A stretch of DNA of 39,690 nt from Saccharicrinis sp. UBA6048 (GTDB lineage: Bacteria > Bacteroidota > Bacteroidia > Bacteroidales > Marinilabiliaceae). Positions 14,213-25,900 of this stretch are shown in pieces; position 1 is the stretch's first letter; the number at the start of each line of letters is the position of its first letter. Where the stretch lies: positions 1-39,690 of the forward strand of contig DIYS01000133.1 of assembly GCA_002429115.1 (NCBI GenBank), read 5' to 3'. The notes beneath the pieces are model-generated. The model saw only the letters and a program-made list of their open reading frames with translations. It did no database searches and was not told the DNA's origin. The position numbers were made by a program, and so were the translations under genes.

Positions 14213-15967
14213 TTACTCTTCTGTATTCAGAGAGATCTTTAATTCGTTCAACTGCTCTGATGCTACCTGTGAAGGAGAGTCAATCATCACATCACGTCCT
14301 GAGTTGTTCTTAGGGAATGCTATTACATCGCGGATGGTATCTAACCCGGCAAACAATGCCACTAAACGATCAAACCCGAATGCTACACCACCATGAGGAG
14401 GTGCTCCATATTTAAAGGCATTCATCAGGAAGCCAAATTGATTTTCTGCTTCCTCCTCAGTGAAACCTAGTAGTTTAAACATCTTCTGCTGCAACTCGTC
14501 GTTGAAAATACGAACAGAACCACCACCGATTTCAACGCCATTGATCACTAAATCATAAGCGTTAGCTCGAACCTTTCCAGGCTCCGTTTCTAATAATGCC
14601 ATATCCTCCGCTTTTGGCGAAGTAAATGGATGGTGCATTGCGTGATAGCGTTCTGCATCTTCATCCCACTCTAACAATGGGAAATCAACCACCCATAATG
14701 GCGCGAATTTATTTTTATCACGAAGGCCTAAACGCTCTCCCATTTCAAGACGCAATTCGCACAAAGCATTTAAGGTCTTGTTACGAGCACCAGCCAATAT
14801 CAACACTAAATCACCATCCTTAGCATTGAATTTCGCACCTATTTCTTTCAATTCCTCAGCTGAGAAGAACTTATCGATAGAAGACTTAACGGAACCATCT
14901 GCATTGAATTTAATGTAGATCAAACCACCTGCTCCAATCTGTGGTTTCTTAACAAAGTCCGTTAGCTGATCTAATTGCTTGCGCGAGTACGATGCACATG
15001 AGTCAGCACAAATACCACCTACATACTCCGCTTCGTTGAATAGCTTAAATGTTGATTCTTTAACGTCATTTGTCAGATCAACAAACTTCATCTCGAATCG
15101 CGTATCTGGCTTATCACAACCGTAGTAAGTCATCGCATCATCATAGGATAAGCGAGGGAATGTAAAATCAATATCAACATTCTTAATCGTCTTAAACAGA
15201 TGCTTTGTCATACCCTCGAAAGTATTCAGGATATCTTCCTGCTCAACGAACGACATCTCACAGTCGATTTGTGTAAACTCAGGCTGACGGTCTGCTCTCA
15301 AATCCTCATCGCGGAAACATTTCACAATCTGGAAATAGCGATCGAAACCACTCACCATCAACAATTGCTTAAATACCTGCGGTGATTGAGGCAACGCGTA
15401 AAACTCACCTTCATTCATACGCGAAGGAACGATAAAGTCGCGTGCACCCTCCGGAGTAGATTTTATCAGAACAGGTGTTTCTGTTTCAATAAAATTCTGT
15501 GAATTCAGGTAATTACGAACTTCAAAACCAATCTTATGACGCAACACTAAATTCTCACGTACAGGATTACGACGCAAATCCAGATAGCGATATTTCATTC
15601 TTAATTCATCACCACCATCGGTTTCATCTTCAATAGTGAAAGGAGGTAATTCTGAAGGATTTAAAACATTAAGATCCTCCACTAATATTTCAATATCTCC
15701 TGTTGGTATCTTGCTATTTTTATTACTTCTCTCAGCAACCTGACCTTTAACCTGTATCACAAATTCACGGCCCAAGTCGGTAGTTTTTTCGCACAGCTCC
15801 TTATGAGTCTCTTCATTAAAAACCAGCTGTGTAATACCGTATCTATCCCGTAAGTCAATAAAGGTCATTCCACCCAGGTTTCTAACCTTCTGCACCCAGC
15901 CACTAAGTGTTACCGACTGATGAATGTGCTCTATTCTTAATTCTCCGCACGTATGTGTCCTGTACAT
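14213..15967 (-). CDS. aspS: Aspartyl-tRNA synthetase
   Basis: A 584-aa class II aminoacyl-tRNA synthetase that charges tRNA-Asp (bacterial AspRS form). The N-terminal OB-fold anticodon-binding domain (about 1-110) starts MYRTHTCGELRIEHIHQ and contains GWVQKVRNLGGMTFIDLRDR. The class II core includes QSPQVFKQLLMVSGFDRYFQI, motif 2 FRDEDLRADRQPEFTQID (about 216-233) and motif 3 GGVAFGFDRLVALFAG (about 523-538). The GAD insertion domain of bacterial AspRS lies between. The length of about 585 aa is normal. The start at 15967 is fixed by the conserved N-terminus. The upstream gap holds a palindromic element 16 bases before the start codon, and no ordinary TAnnTTTG box lies between them, so its promoter is probably in or beyond that element. 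Confidence 0.97.
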   Translation of the reverse strand: MYRTHTCGELRIEHIHQSVTLSGWVQKVRNLGGMTFIDLRDRYGITQLVFNEETHKELCEKTTDLGREFVIQVKGQVAERSNKNSKIPTGDIEILVEDLNVLNPSELPPFTIEDETDGGDELRMKYRYLDLRRNPVRENLVLRHKIGFEVRNYLNSQNFIETETPVLIKSTPEGARDFIVPSRMNEGEFYALPQSPQVFKQLLMVSGFDRYFQIVKCFRDEDLRADRQPEFTQIDCEMSFVEQEDILNTFEGMTKHLFKTIKNVDIDFTFPRLSYDDAMTYYGCDKPDTRFEMKFVDLTNDVKESTFKLFNEAEYVGGICADSCASYSRKQLDQLTDFVKKPQIGAGGLIYIKFNADGSVKSSIDKFFSAEELKEIGAKFNAKDGDLVLILAGARNKTLNALCELRLEMGERLGLRDKNKFAPLWVVDFPLLEWDEDAERYHAMHHPFTSPKAEDMALLETEPGKVRANAYDLVINGVEIGGGSVRIFNDELQQKMFKLLGFTEEEAENQFGFLMNAFKYGAPPHGGVAFGFDRLVALFAGLDTIRDVIAFPKNNSGRDVMIDSPSQVASEQLNELKISLNTEE

Positions 15968-15983
15968 TTTGTATTAAGTATTT

Positions 15984-16146
15984 ATACCAATATTACATTG
16001 AACTTAGTGTTATTCTTTTGCTCTTTTAAGCTAATACTACGTTAAAAAAATATCGCCATAGCAAAGGCTATGACTCCATTTTATGCCTTGTCTGATCTCA
16101 AAATAGCTAAAACAATTTAACGCTAATTCCAAAATAAAATTGGCAT
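15984..16146. repeat. 163-bp palindromic intergenic element 2
   Basis: The outer arms are 15984-16002 (ATACCAAT-n-TTA-n2-TTG) and 16127-16146, the near-inverse with an inserted base. Inner complementarity goes on: TTAGTGTTA near 16005 pairs with TAACGCTAA near 16118, followed by further imperfect matching. There is a perfect central hairpin, CATAGC-AAAG-GCTATG (16057-16072). The whole forms a long hairpin with a small central loop. It holds no ORF and lies between aspS and tadA. It is not obviously similar in sequence to element 1, although almost the same length. A dispersed non-autonomous repeat is the likely nature. Confidence 0.6.
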
Positions 16147-16193
16147 TATCATTGCAAGCCGCAAAAATATGCAACGATATTGACGTTTAAAAT

Positions 16194-16202
16194 TATCTTT
16201 GC
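16194..16202 (+). promoter_or_regulatory. -7 box upstream of tadA
   Basis: TATCTTTGC is a perfect TAnnTTTG box. No -33 element is recognisable at the right distance. It would give a leader of about 110 nt before ATG 16319, which contains no structure or ORF that I can support. Confidence 0.5.
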
Positions 16203-16318
16203 GAAAATAGTAAGAAAAAGGATACAAAAAAGACATTGAGACTTTTAGACTTTATATTTTTAACATTATTACATGACTTTCATCAATATTAACTCGATTA
16301 TCTGCAAAACAATATAAC

Positions 16319-16765
16319 ATGAGTGAAATTAGCTTTTCGGACCAATATTTTATGAAACAGGCCTTACTGGAAGCTCAAAAAGCCAACGAAAAGGGCGAGG
16401 TGCCAGTAGGAGCAATTGTTGTTTGCAATAATCAAATAATTGCACGCGCCCACAACCTGACAGAAACCTTAAATGACGTAACGGCACATGCCGAAATGCT
16501 GGCTATTACAGCGGCAGCCGAGTTTCTGGGTGGAAAATACTTAAACGAATGCAGCTTATACGTCACCTTGGAGCCCTGTGTAATGTGTGCTGGTGCTTTA
16601 AACTGGTCACAAATTAAACGCATTGTTTACGGAGCCTCTGATGAAAAAAGAGGATTTGCACGATGCCAACCTCAACTATTACACCCTAAAACTGAAGTTG
16701 TATCAGGTATCATGGCTGATGATTGCCAGCAAATAGTACTGGACTTTTTTAAAAGTAAAAGGTAA
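16319..16765 (+). CDS. tadA: tRNA-specific adenosine deaminase TadA
   Basis: A 148-aa zinc deaminase that converts A34 of tRNA-Arg(ACG) to inosine, allowing one tRNA to read CGU, CGC and CGA. The active site is visible: His57-Ala-Glu59 (AHAEMLAI; His57 binds zinc, Glu59 shuttles protons) and Cys87-x2-Cys90 (LEPCVMCAGA), the two further zinc ligands. FMKQALLEAQKANEKGEVPVG at the N-terminus and RIVYGASDEKRG later are typical of TadA rather than cytidine deaminase or guanine deaminase. The length is normal. It works in the cytoplasm as a dimer. It is monocistronic, facing the giant gene tail-to-tail. Confidence 0.94.
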   Translation: MSEISFSDQYFMKQALLEAQKANEKGEVPVGAIVVCNNQIIARAHNLTETLNDVTAHAEMLAITAAAEFLGGKYLNECSLYVTLEPCVMCAGALNWSQIKRIVYGASDEKRGFARCQPQLLHPKTEVVSGIMADDCQQIVLDFFKSKR

Positions 16766-16770
16766 TAATA

Positions 16771-16810
16771 ACCCAAGTTCCCTTAGGATTGAAGCCAAGT
16801 GAACTTGGGT
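16771..16810 (+). terminator. Hairpin after tadA
   Basis: ACCCAAGTTC (16771-16780) and GAACTTGGGT (16801-16810) are perfect inverse copies with a 20-nt loop, starting five bases after the tadA stop. No T-tract follows on the plus strand, so termination is uncertain. Confidence 0.45.
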
Positions 16811-16854
16811 AAAAAGTTGGCTAGTTGTTAGGTTCAAATGCTATAAAAAATAAT

Positions 16855-16885
16855 AGCCGGTTAAGAAGATCATTCCTAACCGGCT
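16855..16885. terminator. Terminator of the first giant gene
   Basis: AGCCGGTTA (16855-16863) and TAACCGGCT (16877-16885) form a 9-bp stem with a 13-nt loop. On the minus strand it is followed by ATTATTTTTTATAG, and it starts 20 bases after the giant gene's stop. The plus strand has TTTCTTT, so it may also catch tadA read-through. Confidence 0.75.
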
Positions 16886-16905
16886 TTCTTTGCATCAAGC
16901 ACTGA

Positions 16906-19900
16906 TTATTTTACAAATACTTTCTGTTCGTAACTATTGTTTTTACTAACAATCTTGACAATGTAAATACCCGACTTGAGATTGATAATCTTTTGGTATG
17001 AATCACCAATAAATTGCTCACGTAACAACTGACGCCCCTCGATGGTGTATAAAGCTATTTGCTTCTCTTCTTTCCAGTTACAATTAGCCACCAGTGTAGA
17101 GTTATTTTGGATACGAACTGAAATATCCGAATCGTTATCCTTTACATCCTTATCCTTCAAGTCATCAATATCGGTTGATACATCTACTTTGCTAAAATGT
17201 AGTACAAATCTGCTATCCACAGGCTCTTCACTTTCTGCCACAGCTTCATCAACCTCAAATTCATAGGTCGTATTAGCATCCATTACAACATTCTCTTGCT
17301 CCGGCTTATTTTTATCTTCAAGTGTAATTACATACTCTTCTGAAAGTGTATTTAAACCACTTATCTTCATCGTGTGTTTTCCAGCCTTAGGACGCATACC
17401 CAATTCTACTTCGAACTGTGATTTTCCAAACGGCAATACATTTATAACAAGTGGAGTTTCTTCGGCCACAGAGTAAATGTATGAATAAGCATTACTACTT
17501 TGGAATCGTTGCTTCGAATCCAACCTAGAATATCCACTGGTTCCATTGTCACGCAGAGCAACAACAGCTTCATCGGTTAATTTCTGATTGGATAACTTAA
17601 CGCGAAGAACATCTGTTTCTTTATTTGGAGTAGATTTCAATTCTACCTTATTCACATCGTGCACACAATGAGCTGCTCTCATATAAACCGGCTGTCCGTC
17701 TTTGCCTGTTTCTGTTTCAAGATAAAAAGCCTGAGATGGTGCAATGATACCGTTTGTAAACGTTTCTGGTGATGCTATTCCAGTAATTGTATTAAATGTT
17801 TCAAAGGTTTTATCATCATTGCTGGTCGACACCGTCACATAAGCCGTTCCGGATGTATTTTCAAAATCAGCTCCTGAACGATTTTCTTTCGGCAACTTAT
17901 AATACGCATTATATGGATTGGCAATCACCTGCCAGGCCGTCTGAAGATTCTTTGAGTAAACGGCATTCGTATTTAATGCGCCTACATGTGTCACCTGAGC
18001 ACCGGCATTTTTCACTTTTACAATATAACCTCGAATCTCTGATTCGGCACTAAAATCAAATGCTGTTTTTGAGATTCTGGTCATCGATGCCGGATCCTGA
18101 TAATCATATATCGCATAATCATTGCCTGGCAATAAAGCATCGTAACTGGCCATTACCGGATTTGGAATTGCATGACCAATTAGCCACCATTGCAGGTTAT
18201 CAAACGTCCATTTTATAGAAACATCTCCTGTTACTGTTCCATGTGTTATTACCGAAGAAGGTTTTCCGTTAGTATTCTCAATATACAGTCGGCCATTTGT
18301 TTGTAAGTTACCATTCACTGTCAATTGTCCACCTGGCTGAACGGTTAATCCACTTGTGTGATTAATGGTTAAATCATTCACCTGTGCCACACGTGCATCA
18401 TCAGGTACAAACGGTGCCAGTCCTGTGTTGTTTAAGACAATATTGGTTCCTGCCGCAGGTAAAGTACCACCTGACCAGTTAGCAGTATCAAACCAGTTTC
18501 CGGTTGTTGAACCTCCCATCCAGGTATATGCCGGAATATTAATAGAACCGAACGTATAGTAGTTACCTTCGCCTGCAAAATGGTTAAACGCATTTAAAGA
18601 GGCTGTTTGTACCGTTCCGGCCGTATTGTTTCCAACTGGAGTACTGATCGCCACTTCGTTCCAGTCAGATGTATTTCGCCAATCAACCACTCTGAAATTC
18701 GCATCAGGTGTAACGCCACTTAAGGCATCCCAACGCAAGGTCACTTTTGACTGAGAGCCTGCTGGCCCCTGAATGCGCCAATATTCATTCTGACTTACAA
18801 ACTGCACATCGCCTGCTACGCTTGTCGGGTCTTTACTTTCGTTAGCCGGACTGTTATTAAAATACTCAGCACTCCAATAATCTGCACCTATTGTTTGAGT
18901 ATTAGTGATTTGCACATCACCAAGCCTGTCGGCATCGCCAATCGGGAAAGTAAAGCTATCGCCATTATTAATCAGCTTTGTTAATGGTCCCTGAATATAA
19001 GAACTTGCTCCACCACCAATGATTGCTGATGCCAAATTACTTTTAACAACCAGGTTATTACCCGTATTAAAGATAATTCCATTGGCAAGATTTAAATAGT
19101 TATCAATATCAACATCTATCTTTACAGTAACTCCATTGGCATTATCAATTTTAAAATGATCAATACCATTAGCACCTGTAAAGCTTGATGAACCATCAAT
19201 TGTTTGTATTGAGCTACCACTGAAAATTACTTTTGCGCCATTATCTCCTGAATCAAAAGTTCCTCCATCAAAGGTTAAGTCTTTTTTAAGAATAATATCC
19301 TTGTCATTATCATTAATCAGAGAAGCACCATTTAGGTTTAGATTTCCGAGAATCGTTAAATTATGGTTTGGCAATCGTCTTTGGCTTGTACCTGTAAATG
19401 AAAGATTATTAACACTGGTCAGATCACCCAACACACTATAGTCTGTGTTACCTGCATACTCTAAAGTTCCACCACTTGCCGAAACGAAACTATCATAAAC
19501 ACCAGCTGGCATTACCCCTGACTCAGCGGATAAGGTTCCGGTACCTGTAACGTCACCCAAACGGTGTGCCGCCGTTGTTCCTAACGAAAGTGTACCATTA
19601 ATCGTTGTTTGGTACGCTGAAATCGCATCTGCAGTAACGGTAACATTTGTTCCTGTTCCTACAATAACAATGGCTCCCCTTGGACCACCTGCCGGAACAC
19701 CTTCTCCTGCTGTTGGATAAGTATCCCAGGTAGCGGCATCGTTCCACGGACCATCTTTAATTGAGATATATGATGGTACCTGATCTGGAATCGCCGGATC
19801 AACTCCTGCTGTATAGTCACCAGAAATTTCGGCACTTGTTATTGCAGTTCCATAGGTATAAACCAGCTCATCATTTGCCTGATCAATGGTTCCAAACGGC

Positions 19901-22900
19901 TTATTCCACTTTCCTGATCCATCGGCCAACAGTCGGGCTGAGATATAATTGTTAATCGTATTGCCACCACTTACATTAATATCATTCGGATCGTAATTCA
20001 TTCTTATTTCACCAGTGAAGCCTGTAATGTTCTCTGATTTAAGAATCCAGTGGTAATCCAATACGTTTGTAGGGTCAAGAACACTTGGGTGGTATTCATC
20101 GGCCGCTTTAACGGTAATGCATCCCGTTGGTGATGTATTGGAATCAATACGAATGCTCACAGGCGTATATTTTCCTCCAGATCCCATTGGGTATATAAAT
20201 GTTTTAGGCATTGTATTGAAGTACTTTCTCACGCCATTATCCGTAAACGAAATATTCGTCTGAATCATATTAGAAGCTGAGAAAGGACTTACTTCCTCAA
20301 TTGTACTTCCCGCATTCAAGATCAATAAGTTTTTGTCAATATTAAATACACCACTTTGTAGTCTTAAGGATGTATTAATAGACAGTTGGTTACCCAGTGG
20401 CACATCCACTCCATTGGCATTATTAATCGTTAACACATCAAAAGTTCCTGAACCGGATAATGTCTGAGCAATTGTTCCATTAAGAATCAATCCATTTCCT
20501 CCGGTAATTACCTGCGTTCCATCAAAAGTAACATTACGCTGCACTTGTACTTCATTAGCATTAGCGGTTAATGTACCACCAGTAAAGTTCAGGTTGTTAT
20601 CAATATCCAGGTTGACTCCTCCTGCATCTAATACTAATTCCTGCACCCCACTCTTCTCAAGATTATGGAAATTAACATCGCCGTAAATTGTTTGCGTTGA
20701 TGAACCATTTAGGTAGGTTGAGTTGCCATTAGGAATAAAAGTTCCGTTAGCAGTCAAATCTCCACCTATAAATAAATCAAGCCCCACCGCGTCGAATTGG
20801 GTATTTGTGTTTATTTGTAAACCACCATTTAGCGTTAAGCTTCGCACTACCTGCTGGGCAATTGGATTGTTACCACTTGAATTATCTACTAATAGGTTAC
20901 TTAGCGCAACTGACGAATTAACGCCAATAGTTTGACTCGCCCCTGTTGATGCTCCACCAATTTGTATAGTTGAAGAAGCACCTACATTACTTGTTGCTGG
21001 CTCAAGAAGTAGTGCCGCAACGCTAGCAGAAGTCTGCGCATTTTCGATGCTTAATGTACCACCGGTATGTTCAAAATGACTTCCTGTTCCCAATACCTCA
21101 AATACACCTCGGTTCGAAGTTGATGCAGAGTTAGTACCAACCCGAACTACACCACCTGTTTGAGAAAAGGATAGAATACCAACATCAGTTATTGTTCCTC
21201 TACGGATTTGCCCACCAACAGTAATGCTTCCATCCGCAATACTTAATCGGGCATTTCCTGAGGCAGAATAAATAATCGAGTTATCACCACCTGCCATATT
21301 CACGGTTCCATTGTCTACCTGTAAAGTACCATCCAAATAAATTCCTGAATTTCCGGTGGCATTAACCATCGCTCCATTTTGCAATACAATAGCTGCTGTT
21401 GAAGGAATGTTAAAGCTTTCTCCTCCTGTTGTCAGGTTTATATCAATATCAGAATTGTTCAAAACAAGTGTTCCATTTTGTAAGTCCAAGGCTTTTGAAC
21501 CACTTGTTCCGTTAGCCAATCCATTTAGATTGAAATCACTTATAAAATTAGCTGTAACAGACTGGTCAACGCCTTTATTCATTATAATCCTATACAAATC
21601 AGGCACTGCCGATGCCGCTTCAACATCAAAGGTCATATTGTCTGATCCTTCAAGATATAAAGTTACTCGATCACTGGTGTTAGATGTCCACAAGTCCAAT
21701 CCATTACCACTGGCTGTCTGCGTAATATTACCGCTTACATACAATTTATGATCCAAGGCTGAACCATCCGCACTTCTAACGCGTATTTGATTATTTGCAT
21801 TTTCTAAACGAATATCTCCAGCAATCGTTACGGTTCTTTCTGTACCACTATTTTGAAAGGCCAGTTCGGCTCCGCCGCCACTAGATCCTCGTGAAAACAT
21901 TACAAGGTTGCGTCCAATGTTTAGGTCTCCATCTACACCATTCGACAACAGAACATTTGCATCTCCTAGGATTTCAAGGTTACCATTAGTGACAATATTC
22001 TTAGTAAAACGAATATCTCTATCATAACCACCCCAACCTGGAGAGGCAACCAATAAGTTAGGTAATTTGTCTGATGTATTATTTAAGTCTCTTACTCCAC
22101 CTGCTCCCGGATCTGAAAACTCGTAAAGAACATATGAACTATCATTTACTGCAAATTCTCCCAGATCCATTGTACTCATATCCGGATCACTATGTCGATT
22201 CCAGAACATACCTTCGCCTCTAATCATTTCGGCAGAAAGTTTACCACTACCATTAATACATACTGCAGGTCTGAATTGGAAATTATATCGATACGCACGA
22301 GGCACCGGATTACCACTATCATCAGTCATTTGGTCAAACACAATTTCTGCACATGTAATGTCATCGCCACTATCCACACACACACCATGCGGTAATCCAT
22401 AGCTGCCAGATAATGAACCTGCATCATTCCATGGTATCCATCCAATAACAGCTACATCACCATTTCCTGGTATATCTCCAGCTTCAGCTTGTCGACTATC
22501 ATGTTTGTCATAAGATGCATTTATACCAAATGTCCATGAAGAGTTTTGATCCCATTTAGCCTGATAAGCATCTGCATTTCTGTATTTAGTATAGAAGACC
22601 CTTACAGCGCCAGTAAAACGATTTGCCACACCAGCTGAGTAGTTCGCATTTTCCAATGTAAAACCAGCACGAGTGTCACTTACCTCAGAACCTCCACTTG
22701 TTGTTCTGTAATCGTTAAATGTTATAATATTATTACCGGTATCCACATTACCAAGATTATTCTCATAAGAACGTGTATATGGATTTTCATCTAACACTTT
22801 ACCAGGATAAAAATTGGCCTCATCATTAGCCAGATCATCCGCATCATTATAAGTAAATGCATATTGAACGGTTGGTAAGGTTGTAAAGTCGGAATGATCA

Positions 22901-25900
22901 ACACGCCAATAATAATCCAACAAGTTACCACCTGATAAATCGGTAGTTTTTAGCTCTCCCTGAACAGGACGGATAGTGACGTAACCATTATTCGCCCAGG
23001 AATTAACTTTCAGTTCAGCTGGTGTATATTTTCCTGAAATACCAATTGGAAAAGCATAAGTATCAATGCTATGTATTAGTAATGAAAGTCCTCCATCTGA
23101 GGCATTTCCATCGATTATAAACATTTCATCAGATTCTCGTCCATCCGATACTTCATACGGTGTTAGTTTTCCTCCTTTGTGTATGTAATCCACCTTTAGG
23201 TTATAAGTCCCAAGATTCATCCGACCATGATGGTAACTGATTCGTTTAATAACCACATCACTGGTCAAGTCAAATATTTTTGTTGCCGTTGATGGATTCA
23301 TTTTAATATTACCTAACTCAGCGCCTGCTTCTGTGGTAATACTTTCCACATCTTTGATCATCACCAAAGCATCCTTGTGGGTAATACCATGCTCATAAAT
23401 ACCACATACGCCAGTAGCACCTACAAACAGCGGACCATACATACGTATCGCGTGATCGCCCTGATCAAGTATTCCACTTTCTACTCTTAAATCATTCTTG
23501 ACCTGAATAATTCGTGCAAAATAAGCACTGGATGAAATAGCCTCCAGATGCGTTGCTGTTTTCTCAGGACTTGACTGAAGCGTTAGTTTTTTACCTGCCT
23601 GTTTGTTGATCGTTAAATTATTGATTGGCAGTTCATACCCATCTACGGTTGGATGTCCAATATAAAAAGTAGCATCTTCTGTACCATTAAATGTCAAGGT
23701 ATTATTTGTAGTTGAGTAGCCATGATCATATGCACCATCGGCAATGGTAAAGTTGCGACCAATGGTAACATTTCGTCCCTGGTGGTTTAAAAATGCACCA
23801 TTATTAACGGTTACATCATTTAATGCAACCAAAGGTAAAGATAAAATTAACTCCCGATCAGAACCAGATCGCTTATTGATAATCAGATTATATAGATTTG
23901 CAGTACTGTTAAGAGTTCTATCACTATTTAATTCAAACCTCAAAGTTCCTCCTGTAACACTGTAGTTACCTTCTTTGGAGCCGATGATAAAATCACCCGT
24001 TCGCATTTCAATTTCCCCACCTGACATCTGAAAAACAGCATCTTCACTGCTCAGATCAAAATGACTGGCTGTTACTGATAATAAACCTCCTGTTTGCATA
24101 AATGATACCGGCCCCGAACCGACTTGATACAAACGACTAACTGTTACTGTTCCACCATTAATCTCAATAAGTGGGTTGGCAGACGCCCAGTAAACGAAAC
24201 CATAACTGTTACGGGTATTAAAGACTCCATCATCAATCTGAAAATCTCCGAATAGAGACATGGCACTATGACTTCCACCACTAACAACTCCAATAGCGGT
24301 TGTTTCAAATCCAGGTATTTGACTTTGTGCTTCTGCCGTGGAGTATACCTCAACGTTTGCTCCTGCTATGATCATTTTACCAAACTCACCAATGGCATAA
24401 TCACCATTTCCACCACTAGTTCCAGATGAAGTTCCTTCACTTAGAGAAGGAATATGAATACTTCCTGTTAATTTCAAGGTACCCTGGTGTATCCACAAGG
24501 CTTTACGAACTTCAGGATTAGAGCTGGAGAATGGAGAAGATTCCCTTCTTCCAACGTTATTCGGTCCAAATAATCTAAAGTAATTCTGATTATCGGCGTA
24601 TAATTCGAGCACGTAAGTTTTATCCACCCCTTTTTCAATCAACAGATTATATAAATCTGTTGTTCCGTAAAGGCTCATACTATTATTAGCCGCCCCTTGC
24701 ATTCGTAATGTTACAGCTCCCAATGAAGTAAACTGATTGTAACGCGGTGCCGCCTCATTGGTTAAGCGCACCGTACCGCGGTTAATAAGGTCACCACTAA
24801 CTACCAATTGGTGAAATATATTGTGATATTGACCAACGCCAGGCATTGTGCCTCCAATAGCATATCCACCACGAGTATTACCCTGCCCTACTGTTAGTGA
24901 GGCATTGCCCTGTACGTCTAAGTTTCCTGTTACAGCAACATTTAACACATTGGTTTGTGTATCGTCATTAATCCTAAGATTACCGGTTTTTAAGGTTAAA
25001 TTGTTATTAATCGTTAGGTCGGCCAGTAAGGTAATTTGCGAACCGGCATTCGTTAATTCTATTTCAACATCGAAAAAGGTATGTGCATTGCTAATTGAAT
25101 AAGCGTTACCCTGATAGATAATCGTACCCTCACCTTGGTTTTTCGTTACAAAGTGAGTGGCATCACCAGCAGGAAAATTATCAGCTTCCATGTAGACACG
25201 TCCATCTCCAAAAATTTTACTGAATGTATGCCCCGATGAAGTACCTAACTTTAATTCGCCTTCAATGGTTAAATAGTTACAAGTAACACCATTTAGGTTC
25301 ATCGTTACTTCTCGTCCGCTTTTGATCACTACATTGTCAGTAGCAGCTTGCGGATAATAGGTATTTCCTACCAAAGGCAAAGCCCCGGACGGGTCATTCG
25401 TCCAAATAGATGGGTCATTCCAATCTCCCGACTTTAATGTATACCAAGCCACAATAGGCTCCTGGGCACTCCATACACCTTGTAATGTGCTCGTTCCGGT
25501 TGAAGATAATACATTAGTACCAGTATTAATAGAAGCATTCGCCGGATCAGACCAGGAAGTGGCCGCCGTTGATGTGGCATACTTAAACTCATAGTTGGCT
25601 TCGTCACCTCCTATATCACCATCCATATAAGTAAAAGTTACATCGCCATTAACTGATGTAAAATTGGTTTCTGTCACTTCCCAATAACGTAATAAGTCAA
25701 TGGCATTGGCATTGGGCGCATTATCATTAACCAAATTAACAGCTAACTCAGCTGTTCCTGTAATTCCGCCTGTTAAATTACTTACTACCATTGGTGTGTA
25801 TTCGTATACATCGCCAGTAACATTATAGGTACCCAATGGGTAAGTCATATTAAAATCAGATAGTATTGAACTCTGTTTGGTTAGCGTTGCCCCATCCACC

